Positions 1 through 7,322 of a DNA stretch of 25,620 bases are shown here, in pieces (position 1 is the first letter of the stretch; the number at the start of each line of letters is the position of its first letter). The position numbers and the translations under genes were made by a program. This DNA is from Desulfobulbaceae bacterium (GTDB taxonomy: Bacteria > Desulfobacterota > Desulfobulbia > Desulfobulbales > Desulfobulbaceae). The stretch is taken from contig DNUE01000076.1 in NCBI GenBank assembly GCA_003508005.1, forward strand, positions 1 through 25,620, given 5' to 3'. The notes below the pieces were generated by a model. It ran no database searches and was not told the origin of the DNA. It saw only the letters and a list, made by a program, of their open reading frames with translations.

Positions 1-689
1 ACGTTGTCCAGGAAATAGCGGTCATGAGTGACGGCGATCACCGTGCCCGCGTAGCGCTGCAGGTGATCCTCCAGCCAGGCCACCGACTCGGCGTCCAGGT
101 GGTTGGTCGGCTCGTCCAGGAGCAGGATATCCGGCTTCTGCAGCAGAAGCCGGCACAGGGCCACCCGCCGCTTCTCGCCGCCGGAAAGAACCTTGACCTG
201 GGTATCGCCGGGCGGGCAGCGCAGGGCGTCCATGGCCATCTCCAGCCGGCTGTCAAGGTCCCAGGCGTCCAGGACGTCGAGCTTCTCCTGCACCTTGCCC
301 TGGCGATCGAGCAGCTCGTTCATCTCCTCGTCGGACAACGGCTCGGCAAACTTGGCGTTTATCGCGTTGAACTCCGCCAGCAGGTCGACGGTCGGCTGCA
401 CCCCCTGCTCCACGATTTGCCGGACCGTCTTGTCCGTGGGCAGATCAGGTTCCTGCTCCAGGAAGCCTACAGTGAGGCCAGGGGAGATGGCAGTCTTGCC
501 GTTGAATTCCGTATCCACGCCGGCGAGGATGCGGAGCAGCGACGACTTGCCCGAACCGTTCAGGCCCAGGACCCCGATCTTGGCCCCGTAGAAATAGGAG
601 AGACTGATGTCCTTGAGGATCGGCTTCTTGTTGTAGAACTTGCTGACCCTGATCATTGAGTAGATGACTTTGTTTGGCTCGCTGCTCAT
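1..689 (-). CDS. ettA: Energy-dependent translational throttle protein EttA (ABC-F ATPase), 5' part only
   Basis: The reading frame runs from an ATG at 687-689 off the left edge, giving about 230 of the roughly 555 residues usual for EttA. The first ATP-binding cassette is nearly complete: Walker A GLNGSGKSS (residues 42-50), signature LSGGEKRR (168-175), and Walker B ILLLDEPTNHLD (188-199), followed by the switch histidine in AVTHDRYF. The acidic helical insert around residues 95-140 corresponds to the 'arm' that contacts the ribosomal L1 stalk/E-site tRNA in ABC-F factors. There are no membrane segments, so it is a soluble ribosome-associated ATPase and not a transporter. In the family it gates the first elongation cycles according to ATP/ADP ratio. 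The N-terminus (SSEPNKVIYSMIRVSKFY) is typical of EttA, as opposed to Uup or YheS. The start is preceded by only a weak AGGGAA-like site. The family call is firm; the second cassette lies outside the window. Confidence 0.93.
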   Translation of the reverse strand, partial: MSSEPNKVIYSMIRVSKFYNKKPILKDISLSYFYGAKIGVLGLNGSGKSSLLRILAGVDTEFNGKTAISPGLTVGFLEQEPDLPTDKTVRQIVEQGVQPTVDLLAEFNAINAKFAEPLSDEEMNELLDRQGKVQEKLDVLDAWDLDSRLEMAMDALRCPPGDTQVKVLSGGEKRRVALCRLLLQKPDILLLDEPTNHLDAESVAWLEDHLQRYAGTVIAVTHDRYFLDN

Positions 690-839
690 ACCTGTTCCCT
701 TGTCCCTGTTGCCAGTTTCATTCCCTGCGGTTCCGACCCACGGCCGCCGTGCGACCAGCCGCCGCCGGTTGTTCAGCCAGCATCTACCACGCCGCCGGGG
801 CAAAGTAAAGACCGAGGGCCGAATTGATGCCGGCCCGCC

Positions 840-869
840 TTGTCTTTTTCCGGCAGGAGATATTATAAT
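840..869 (+). promoter_or_regulatory. Sigma-70-like promoter for the CBS/DUF504 pair
   Basis: TTGTCT (840-845) and a perfect TATAAT (864-869) are separated by 18 nt. They sit 43 nt upstream of the ATG at 912, which has a strong AAGGAGGG ribosome site. The region between the divergent ettA start (689) and this promoter holds no other gene that I can see. Sequence match only; no start site is known. Confidence 0.6.
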
Positions 870-911
870 AAATTTGGATCAGGCCGGTTATCAAAAAAAA
901 GGAGGGTCCCT

Positions 912-1361
912 ATGTCGACTGGCGAGTTCTGCACCCGGGAGGTGGTCATCACCGAAAAAGGCACGAGCATTCTGGAAGTTGCGCAGCTGATGCGCACCTA
1001 TCACGTCGGCGATGTCATCGTGGTGGAGCGGCGCGGCGAACAGGCGGTGCCGGTAGGGATCCTCACCGACCGGGACATCGTGGTGGAACTCATCGCCCAG
1101 GAGGTGGACCTGGCTTCCGTCACCGTCGGGGACGTCATGAGCTACGACCTGCTCTCCGTCCGGGAGGACGAGGGGATCTGGGAGTCCCTGCTGCTGATGT
1201 GCGACCGGGGGGTGCGGCGCATCCCGGTGGTGAACGAGGCAGGCGGCCTGGAGGGGATTCTTGCCCTGGACGACATGATCGAGCTGCTCGCCGAGGAGCT
1301 TTCCCTGCTGGCCAGGATCGCCGGCAGAGGACCGGACCGGGAACGGAACAAGCTGGCGTAG
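912..1361 (+). CDS. Two-CBS-domain regulatory protein
   Basis: The protein has 149 residues and is made of a CBS pair only. The first CBS motif runs about residues 8-65 (ITEKGTSILEVAQLMRTYHVGDVIVV, then VGILTDRDIV). The second runs about 74-132 (VGDVMSYDLLSVREDEGIWESLLLMCDRGVRRIPVV, then LEGILALDDM). CBS pairs (Bateman modules) bind adenosyl ligands such as AMP, ATP or SAM. The GILTDRDIV segment carries the Thr/Asp residues usually involved in ribose/phosphate contacts. With no catalytic or DNA-binding domain, it is probably a stand-alone energy or ligand sensor. The ATG at 912 was chosen over upstream in-frame codons because a strong GGAGG lies 6 nt before it and the promoter at 840-869 lies upstream. 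DUF504 follows 6 nt after the stop, so the two are probably co-transcribed. The target is unknown. Confidence 0.9.
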   Translation: MSTGEFCTREVVITEKGTSILEVAQLMRTYHVGDVIVVERRGEQAVPVGILTDRDIVVELIAQEVDLASVTVGDVMSYDLLSVREDEGIWESLLLMCDRGVRRIPVVNEAGGLEGILALDDMIELLAEELSLLARIAGRGPDRERNKLA

Positions 1362-1367
1362 CGCCCA

Positions 1368-1622
1368 ATGATCACCATTGACAACCTGCTCAACCGCATT
1401 CAATGGGACCGTGAGTTCGGGCGGGGCGACTTTAAGCTCGGCTATTATGACCGGATTCTGGAGGAAATCGTCAGGGTCTCTTTTTCCGAGATCATTTTTC
1501 CTGCGGGAAGGCGTGATGCCATCCAGGTCCTGACCCTGGACGGGGTGATCCACTCCATCCCGCTGCACCGGATCAAGGAAGTGTACAGGGACAACGAAAT
1601 GATCTGGCACCGTGAACACTGA
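1368..1622 (+). CDS. MJ1316/DUF504 domain protein (putative RNA cyclic-phosphate end recognition)
   Basis: This 84-residue protein consists of one MJ1316 (formerly DUF504) domain. The hallmark features are the N-terminal 'LLNRIQWD', the central 'YYDRILEEIVRVSF' and the C-terminal 'IPLHRIKEVYRDNEMIWHR'. The family has been proposed, from domain associations with RNA repair enzymes, to recognise 2',3'-cyclic or otherwise modified RNA ends. Direct biochemical support is thin to my knowledge. It begins 6 nt after the CBS stop without its own clear ribosome site, which suggests translational coupling. The length is normal for a stand-alone member. I am sure of the family, not of the function. Confidence 0.85.
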   Translation: MITIDNLLNRIQWDREFGRGDFKLGYYDRILEEIVRVSFSEIIFPAGRRDAIQVLTLDGVIHSIPLHRIKEVYRDNEMIWHREH

Positions 1623-1715
1623 CAACCCTCATCAAGGGAACACGCTGACCAACCACCACTGTGATTTCAATGTGCTGCATGGCCGGCCGCTGCAGGAACC
1701 CCGCTTTGAGCGATT

Positions 1716-1745
1716 TTGACAACTGTGGACGGTGATGTGGAATTA
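1716..1745 (+). promoter_or_regulatory. Candidate promoter for the caspase/beta-helix pair
   Basis: A perfect TTGACA (1716-1721) lies in the AT-richer stretch before the lipoprotein gene. The best -10 is only GAATTA (1740-1745, spacer 18). The same TTG could be read as an in-frame start codon, but the signal peptide argues for the ATG at 1773, so the TTG is better explained as a -35 element. Tentative because the -10 is poor. Confidence 0.35.
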
Positions 1746-1772
1746 ACAAATTCTCAACAACCAAAAGCAAGC

Positions 1773-3269
1773 ATGACCGCACTGAATAGCAAGGCACGGT
1801 TCTTTCCTGTTTCCTCCCGAAATTTTCTTGCGGTCCTGGTCCTTGCTCTTCTCACCGGGTGCGCCGGGTCAAATGTCCCTCAGTTCGTGTACCAGTGGAC
1901 CCCGGACGCCGTTCCCGCTCCCGGGAGCATCGATGCCGGGGCCCTGATTGAAACCGAGCATCAGCTCTCCCCGGAACTGGCCCAGACGTGGCGAAACTGG
2001 ATGAACACCGAGCAGAATATCGTCAATTACCGTGCCGCGGTGAGCGATGCCCTGTTCGAGGACATGCGCCGCTCGAATATCTTTGCCGGCGCCACCCGGT
2101 CGCCCCAGGAGCCGCATGACCTGCTGGTCAGGATCGCCAGCGCCGAGACAAAAAAGGAGGAGCACTACCTGTTCACCGTGGCCGTCAAGGTCATCGATCC
2201 CCGGTCCGGCAAGGAGGTGCTGGCCTACAGGCGGGAAGCCGACCTGGGCACCTCCTTTTTCTCGAACAACCTGCATCTGCGCAAGGAGCTCTCTCAACAG
2301 CTCGCCGATATCCGCACCGCCATGCTCAACGATTTCAGCGGCGCGGAGTCGCCCGGCCGTCTCGCCTTCTTCGCGCCCCGGCCGGAAGCTGCGCCGCCCT
2401 CCCAGCCGGAGCCGGCGGTCGCAGCCCCTCCGTCGCCGGTTGCAGTCCCTCCGTCGCCGGTCGCAACCCCTCCGTCGCCGGCGATGAAGGCGCCGCCCGG
2501 GATAAAACCCAGCCTCTGGGTCCTGGCCATCGGCGTTTCAGCGTATCAGGACAGCAGCCTCAATCTGAAATATGCGGACAATGATGCCCGGTCGATCGTG
2601 CATGCGCTCATGGAGCAGGAAGGCAAGCTCTTCTCCGAGGTCAATGGCAAGCTGCTGCTGAACGAGAATGGCACCCGCGAAAACATCCTCGACGCCATGA
2701 GCAAATTTCTCGGCATGGCCTCCTATAACGACCTGGTCCTGATCTTTATCGCGGGGCACGGGGTCAAGGACCGGCAGACCGGTTCCTACTATTTTATGAC
2801 CCATGACGCCACCCCCGACAGCCTGATGACCCGGGGCCTTCTCTGGTCGACCTTCGACGAGGCCCACAAGCGCCTGGCGGCCAATGTCTCCAAGGTCATG
2901 CTCTGGCTCGACACCTGCCACGCAGGCGCGATGAATGTCGCCATGCGCGGCCTCGAGGCCGGCGAGGAACTCTCCCTGGCCCTCCGCTCCGCGGAGGGGA
3001 CCTATATCCTAACGGCCAGCAAGCCGGGGGAGAATTCGGAGGAAGGAGAGGCCTTCCGGCTGGAACACGAGAAATCCGGACATGGCGCCTTTACCTACTC
3101 TCTCCTGGAGGGACTTACGGGCAAGGCGGACATGGACGGCGACCGGAGCATCAGCGTTTCCGAGCTGAGCAGCTATGTGGCGAAAAAGGTGCCCCGGCTG
3201 ACTCAGGGCCGCCAGCATCCCTATTTCCGGATGTCCGGCACAGATATGCCCATTTTCATGCAAGAATAA
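1773..3269 (+). CDS. Caspase-fold (peptidase C14) lipoprotein with proline-rich linker
   Basis: The protein has 498 residues from the ATG at 1773. Residues 1-30 are a lipoprotein signal ending in LLTG-C (lipidated Cys30, Ala at +2, so outer membrane is likely). Residues about 31-200 form an unrecognised N-terminal domain. Residues about 209-243 are a Pro/Ser/Ala linker repeating PPSPVA. From about 245 onward is a caspase-type domain: LAIGVSAYQD, then the catalytic His in IFIAGHG (His329) and the catalytic Cys in LDTCHAG (Cys382). Both catalytic residues are intact. Near the C-terminus DMDGDRSISVSEL (453-465) resembles a calcium-binding EF-hand loop followed by the usual SxYV/VP..TxGRQHPYF ending of bacterial caspase-like proteins. 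Bacterial members are Cys proteases of varied specificity; here the protease would face the periplasm. The next gene overlaps by 1 nt (TAATG), so the two are translated together. The substrate is unknown. An upstream in-frame TTG (1716) is rejected because it would bury the signal peptide. Confidence 0.9.
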   Translation: MTALNSKARFFPVSSRNFLAVLVLALLTGCAGSNVPQFVYQWTPDAVPAPGSIDAGALIETEHQLSPELAQTWRNWMNTEQNIVNYRAAVSDALFEDMRRSNIFAGATRSPQEPHDLLVRIASAETKKEEHYLFTVAVKVIDPRSGKEVLAYRREADLGTSFFSNNLHLRKELSQQLADIRTAMLNDFSGAESPGRLAFFAPRPEAAPPSQPEPAVAAPPSPVAVPPSPVATPPSPAMKAPPGIKPSLWVLAIGVSAYQDSSLNLKYADNDARSIVHALMEQEGKLFSEVNGKLLLNENGTRENILDAMSKFLGMASYNDLVLIFIAGHGVKDRQTGSYYFMTHDATPDSLMTRGLLWSTFDEAHKRLAANVSKVMLWLDTCHAGAMNVAMRGLEAGEELSLALRSAEGTYILTASKPGENSEEGEAFRLEHEKSGHGAFTYSLLEGLTGKADMDGDRSISVSELSSYVAKKVPRLTQGRQHPYFRMSGTDMPIFMQE

Positions 3270-4486
3270 TGAACAGAGCCCTTTGTCTGCTTGCGGTGGC
3301 ATCGCTCTGGCTCGCCGCCGGAAAAAGTCATGCCGGGGAGCAGGTTGCCGCAGGCGCGCAACTCGATGCCTTTTTGCCCGCAACCAGTTGCATGGGCCGG
3401 GTTTCGGGAAACGGCGCCGTCCTCCCCGAAAAAGGCCGCCTGCTGCTCCTGGCCCTGCCGGCGATTCTCAGTGGCCCGCCGATGTTTGCCGATGAATATC
3501 CGCCGGCGGGGAACCCGGATGGCGCATGCGCTGTCCCCCCAGAGGCCGGAGCGGAGAACACCTCCCGTCCCGATCAGGTCATCGGCAACGGGACGCCGCA
3601 GAGCTGCACCAGCGAAGCGGTGGTAGCCGCGGTCGCCAAAGGCGGGATCATCACCTTTGCCTGCGGTCCTGATCCGGTCACCATTGGCATGCGGCAGACC
3701 GCCAGGGTGGTCAACGACACCGGGCCGAAAATCGTCCTGGACGGCGGCGGCAAGGTAACCTTGAGCGGAGACGGGGTCCGGCGGATACTCTATATGAATA
3801 CCTGCGATCCGGACCAGGTCTGGACCACCTCCCACTGCCAGAACCAGGACCACCCGCAGCTCACGGTCCAGAACCTGACCTTTGTCGACGGCAACTCCAA
3901 GGGCGAGGTCGAATATGATGGCGGCGGCGCCGTATGGGTCAGGGGCGGGCGGGTGAAGATCGTCAATTGCCGCTTTTTCAGAAATGCCTGCGCCGATTCG
4001 GGGCCGGATGTCGGCGGGGCGTCCGTCCGCGTGTTCAGCCAGTACGAAAACCTGCCGGTCTATGTTGTGCACAGCACCTTCGGCGGGCGGGACGACCTCG
4101 GAAATGTCTGCGCCAACGGCGGGGGATTGAGCAGCATCGGGGTCTCCTACACGGTGCTCAACTCCCTGTTCACCCATAACCGCGCCGTCGGCAGCGGCGC
4201 CAATCCGGCCCGGCCTGGAACCCCGGGCGGGGGCAGCGGCGGCGCGATCTATAATGACGGCAACACCTTTACCCTGGAGCTGTGCGGGACCCGTATGGAG
4301 CAGAACCACGCCAATGAGGGCGGCGGGGCCGTTTTTTTCGTCAGCAACGACCGCTCCGGCACCCTGATCATCAGGGATTCGCTCCTGTCGCGCAACCCCA
4401 GCGATGGCTTCGAAACCGCGGGATATCCGGGTATCTTCTATCTGGGCAGCGGCGATCCCCAGGTCTTCAATTCGATCATCGAATAA
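3269..4486 (+). CDS. Secreted right-handed parallel beta-helix protein
   Basis: The protein has 405 residues and its start overlaps the caspase stop by one base. Residues 1-22 form a signal peptide (cleavage probably after SHA). The body from about residue 110 shows polymorphic-outer-membrane-protein-like beta-helix features: repeated Gly-rich turns GGGAVWV, GGAIYND and GGGAVFFV, and asparagine-ending rungs such as FFRN, SLFTHN and SLLSRN, along with TVQNLTFVDGN. Such folds are used for polysaccharide binding or cleavage and for adhesion. No catalytic motif stands out. A second signal-like hydrophobic segment (residues 57-74, ending MFA-DEYPP) follows an internal Met42. This may be a real second start or just a linker. 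Cysteines at 41, 87, 113, 132, 179 and 190 suggest disulfides after export. There is no autotransporter or other anchoring domain. It converges with the FG-GAP gene 41 nt away. Confidence 0.78.
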   Translation: MNRALCLLAVASLWLAAGKSHAGEQVAAGAQLDAFLPATSCMGRVSGNGAVLPEKGRLLLLALPAILSGPPMFADEYPPAGNPDGACAVPPEAGAENTSRPDQVIGNGTPQSCTSEAVVAAVAKGGIITFACGPDPVTIGMRQTARVVNDTGPKIVLDGGGKVTLSGDGVRRILYMNTCDPDQVWTTSHCQNQDHPQLTVQNLTFVDGNSKGEVEYDGGGAVWVRGGRVKIVNCRFFRNACADSGPDVGGASVRVFSQYENLPVYVVHSTFGGRDDLGNVCANGGGLSSIGVSYTVLNSLFTHNRAVGSGANPARPGTPGGGSGGAIYNDGNTFTLELCGTRMEQNHANEGGGAVFFVSNDRSGTLIIRDSLLSRNPSDGFETAGYPGIFYLGSGDPQVFNSIIE

Positions 4487-4527
4487 TCCGGGGACCCTTT
4501 GCCCTTCCTGACCGCGATCCCATGCGC

Positions 4528-6255
4528 TCAGTCGTCGAGCAGCAGGAAAAGAAAGGGCAGCCGCCCGCCGCTGTCGGCGTTCCAGGCCCTGCCGTCGCGG
4601 TGATAATTGCCCCTGGCGGTCGGCCAGGGCAGCATGTTTTCCGCGGAGCCGGGCACCGTATAGATGAACATGCCCGCGCCGAAGGTCTGGACCAGGATTT
4701 CCAGGGTGGCGTTGCCGTCCGTATCCATGACCGTCGGCGCCGCCGGCGCCCCCTTGCCGTTGCCATTGGTTCCCTGTTCGGGCAGTTGCAGATCGTAGAG
4801 CACCGTGCCGTCCGCGTCAAGAACCATCAGGTAGCCGTGCGCCTGGCCCGGGGCGGTCTCCTCAGGATCGCCGTAGGTGGCGAGAATCAGCTCCGGCCTG
4901 TTGTCCCGGTTGAGGTCGGCCGCTGCGATTTCCGAGCTGTACATGATCCGCCGGCCGTGCCGGATGTCCCGCCGCCACAACCTGACGGCATCCGGCGAAG
5001 TGCAGGAGATATAGCCGTCATGGGCCCCATAGAGGATTTCCGGCCGCGGATCGCCGACAAGATCGACGATCGTCGGCGCGGGCGGATTGGCTGGCGGATA
5101 CCAGGTCCGCTCCCCCCTGGGCAGGGGAGAGCCGGAGGAGGGCAGGATCTCCCAGCCCGGCAGCCGCAAGGCGCTCTGCGCGCCGTCGCCGTACGAGCCC
5201 TGCAGCACCATGAGGGAATGGTGCTTGCTGTCGTAGGGAACGCCCTTTTCCACGTTCGCCACGGCGACCACCTCGTTTCTGCCGTCGCGGTCGATATCGG
5301 CCACCGACGGCGGGGACTGGGTCCACTGCAGCCATTTCTGCGAGGAGGGATGGGGCCAGACGCCGGTATGCAGGTGGTAGTGATCCCGTTCCACCGCGGC
5401 GTCGAACCAGCGGATGAACTGCCCCCAGTTGAGCCGGCTGCCGAGATATTCCGACGACCGGTTCGTGAAATAGGAGGAGGCGAGCATGCTCACCCCGGTA
5501 TGCTCGAAGACGTTGATCTGGTGGTTGTCAAAGGTGACGACGATTTCCTTGAAGGGATCGTCATCAAGATTGCCGATGCCGACATTGAGTCCGTAGCAGC
5601 CGTAGCCGTGGTTGCCCGGGCCGTTGGCATCCGCGTCGTTGCCCGGGCCGCTTGCCGTATTGTAGCGCGGCCAGGCCTGGAAGCTGAGGCCGGGCGGCTG
5701 GTAGAGGCCACCGTCCGGCCTGAAGACGAAGACCTGCGCCCCGGCCGGCTCGGTCTGGGTGGTGGTGGCGACGATCTCGACGGCGCCGTCGTTGTCCAGG
5801 TCCCCGGCCGCCAGTCCCCGCACCTCAGGGCACTGGCCGGCGGAACAGGTTGAGGCCGGCCAGCCGGGCTTCACGGAGAGGCTGTTGTTCTTCCATTCGT
5901 AGGCCGCGACCTTGCCGTTGCCGCCGCCGACCACGATTTCATACACGCCGTCGCCGTCGAGGTCGTCGCAGACGGCCGGGGCGTAGATCCGCCCCTCATG
6001 GGGGCAGGAAGAACATGAGGGGACCCTGGCCAGTTCGTTGCCTTCCTTGTCCCAGACGAAGAGGTCGTAGAAGGCGCCGATGATCTTGCGCTCCCCGGTG
6101 CCGAGGTCGTGGACCATGGGCGAGGCGAACCAGGAAGTGCCGGTTCCCTCGATCTGCCTGGCCAACACCGGCTTCTGCACCGGCGCGGCATGCGAGGAAA
6201 CACCGATGGACAGGAGCGGCAGGAGGAGCGAAGACAGGAAAGGACCTTTGTTCAT
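4528..6255 (-). CDS. Secreted FG-GAP/VCBS repeat beta-propeller protein
   Basis: The protein has 575 residues from the ATG at 6253-6255. That start was chosen over an in-frame GTG three codons upstream because GAGG lies 8 nt before the ATG. A signal peptide of about 23 residues ends in SSHA. At least seven FG-GAP-type motifs follow: DLDGDGVYEIVV, DLDNDGAVEIVA, NLDDDPFKEIVV, DIDRDGRNEVVA, DLVGDPRPEILY, DLNRDNRPELIL and DTDGNATLEILV. These are consistent with a seven-bladed, integrin-alpha-like propeller with calcium-binding Asp loops. Cysteine pairs near residues 81-84 and 137-142 may form disulfides. No enzymatic domain is seen. It ends in a short hydrophobic tail, LPFLFLLLDD. It is the last gene of the run that starts with the radical SAM maturase, but 187 nt without a gene separate it from the preceding Cys-rich gene, so membership of that operon is plausible only. 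Likely extracellular or periplasmic binding or adhesion. Confidence 0.85.
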   Translation of the reverse strand: MNKGPFLSSLLLPLLSIGVSSHAAPVQKPVLARQIEGTGTSWFASPMVHDLGTGERKIIGAFYDLFVWDKEGNELARVPSCSSCPHEGRIYAPAVCDDLDGDGVYEIVVGGGNGKVAAYEWKNNSLSVKPGWPASTCSAGQCPEVRGLAAGDLDNDGAVEIVATTTQTEPAGAQVFVFRPDGGLYQPPGLSFQAWPRYNTASGPGNDADANGPGNHGYGCYGLNVGIGNLDDDPFKEIVVTFDNHQINVFEHTGVSMLASSYFTNRSSEYLGSRLNWGQFIRWFDAAVERDHYHLHTGVWPHPSSQKWLQWTQSPPSVADIDRDGRNEVVAVANVEKGVPYDSKHHSLMVLQGSYGDGAQSALRLPGWEILPSSGSPLPRGERTWYPPANPPAPTIVDLVGDPRPEILYGAHDGYISCTSPDAVRLWRRDIRHGRRIMYSSEIAAADLNRDNRPELILATYGDPEETAPGQAHGYLMVLDADGTVLYDLQLPEQGTNGNGKGAPAAPTVMDTDGNATLEILVQTFGAGMFIYTVPGSAENMLPWPTARGNYHRDGRAWNADSGGRLPFLFLLLDD

Positions 6256-6442
6256 CGTTGGCACCTCTTTCGCGGCAAACCGGCAATGGACTCGCCGATC
6301 CGGGCAGAGACCCCCTTCCCCTCATCGCGAGCTTGCCCTGGGCGACACGGCTCAACCCTTTGCAAATCCCGCTTCCCCTTTCCCTGCATCGCACGGCCTG
6401 AACAATGCCGAGATCCGTTTATTCAGGAGCACCCTGCGTTTT

Positions 6443-7228
6443 CTACTTTCCCATGATTGAAGGGAGAAAAAGGTTCCACGGGAAGGGCTTGTCTTCATTG
6501 CAGTCGCCGGAACTGTCGACCGAACAGCTATCATTGGTGCAGGCGCCTGAACTGTCCGTAAAGCACTTGTCGCTGATGCATCCGGCCGATGAGTCCGCTA
6601 TGCATTGATCTGTTTTACACACTCCAGAGGAGTCCTCTGTACAGCTGTCGCCGGTACAGGACCCTGATCCGTCCTCTGTACAGGTATCGGTTGCGCACGA
6701 TTGCGAAAAGTCATCACTACAGCTGTCGGTAGTACAACTACCCGATATATCATTTCCACATTGGTCATTCGAGCACGCCCCGGATTTGTCCAATGAACAC
6801 GCATCGCCCCAGCATGCCCCCGAGGAATCCCCGGTACAGCTGTCGGTTTTACAATATCCCGAAGTATCCGATTCGCACTGGTCGGCCATACAGTTATATG
6901 ACTTGTCCGAAGTACAGCTGTCGCCCGCACACGTTCCCGATATGTCTTCCCCGCACTGGTCGTTGGTGCAGGCGCCGGATTTGTCAACTTCGCACTCGTC
7001 GTTAGTGCAGGCACCTGACCAGTCCTCGTTGCACACATCCCTCTGTTCGCAGCCCTCGTTGGCGTCGAAACTGCCGCAGGTGTCCTCATCACAGCCCGCC
7101 GCCCTGGCCCGGCCGGAGAAACAGGTGGCGTTGATCCGGTGCAGGGGCAGGCCGGTCTCGGCCAGGCTGACCGCGACATAGCCGCCGGAAAGGGTCAACA
7201 GCCACTGAATGAATTTGCGTCGCTCCAT
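6443..7228 (-). CDS. Cys-rich 13-residue-repeat protein, copy A: candidate radical SAM-modified RiPP precursor with Tat-type signal
   Basis: The protein has 261 residues and 32 cysteines. Residues 1-45 look like a twin-arginine signal: RRKFIQ at 3-8, a moderately hydrophobic stretch to about 29, and a basic c-region with a possible ARA cleavage site around 42-44. A short Cys-containing link (46-73) leads to thirteen perfect-length 13-residue repeats (74-242), consensus CxxDxCxxDxSGx. Every repeat Cys has Asp three residues later. A final CNED and a conserved tail FPWNLFLPSIMG close the protein. The start ATG has GGAGG 8 nt upstream. The first 51 residues are identical to copy B, which lies upstream on the same strand, whereas the repeat residues differ (DKSG, DISG, DFSQ and DTSG variants). 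The adjacent SPASM maturase makes a RiPP role likely. A disulfide- or metal-binding solenoid is the main alternative. I do not recognise a named family. Confidence 0.75.
   Translation of the reverse strand: MERRKFIQWLLTLSGGYVAVSLAETGLPLHRINATCFSGRARAAGCDEDTCGSFDANEGCEQRDVCNEDWSGACTNDECEVDKSGACTNDQCGEDISGTCAGDSCTSDKSYNCMADQCESDTSGYCKTDSCTGDSSGACWGDACSLDKSGACSNDQCGNDISGSCTTDSCSDDFSQSCATDTCTEDGSGSCTGDSCTEDSSGVCKTDQCIADSSAGCISDKCFTDSSGACTNDSCSVDSSGDCNEDKPFPWNLFLPSIMGK
6503..7009 (-). repeat. Thirteen tandem 39-bp coding repeats (copy A)
   Basis: Thirteen in-frame units of exactly 39 bp encode residues 74-242 of the copy A protein. The units are degenerate at DNA level but strictly conserve the two Cys and two Asp codons and the register. 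Compared with copy B the SG-preceding position is more varied. Confidence 0.85.
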
Positions 7229-7281
7229 TGGTCAGTCCTCCAACTGTTGGTGGTGCTCTGCCACAAGATACGGTTCCGAGG
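7076..7281. repeat. Direct duplication, copy 1 (pairs with 7839-8044)
   Basis: A 206-bp segment matches 7839-8044 at a fixed offset of 763 bp with three single-base differences, all synonymous. It covers the first 51 codons of the Cys-rich gene, its ribosome site, and 53 identical bases that in copy 2 belong to the 3' end of the maturase gene. Confidence 0.92.
7232..7281 (-). pseudogene. Fossil 3' end of the radical SAM maturase gene
   Basis: This stretch between the two Cys-rich genes encodes SEPYLVAEHHQQLED plus a stop, the exact C-terminus of the maturase. There is no upstream maturase coding sequence: identity stops at 7281. It still supplies the ribosome-binding site (GGAGG) of the downstream Cys-rich gene, which explains why it was retained. 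The remaining bases 7282-7322 show no recognisable feature. Confidence 0.88.
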
Positions 7282-7322
7282 CAATGCCGGGACTGGTCTC
7301 TAGCTGGGCCTGCCTGCTCGTC

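Noticed and set aside
1716..1772. TTG start for the caspase protein at 1716
   Set aside because: It would add 19 residues before the lipoprotein signal; the TTGACA it belongs to reads better as a -35 element.
4522..5853. Long plus-strand open frame (443 codons) opposite the FG-GAP gene
   Set aside because: It is the antisense of the FG-GAP gene; its translation is rich in Arg/Gly/Val without domains, and the minus frame has a signal peptide and repeated FG-GAP motifs.
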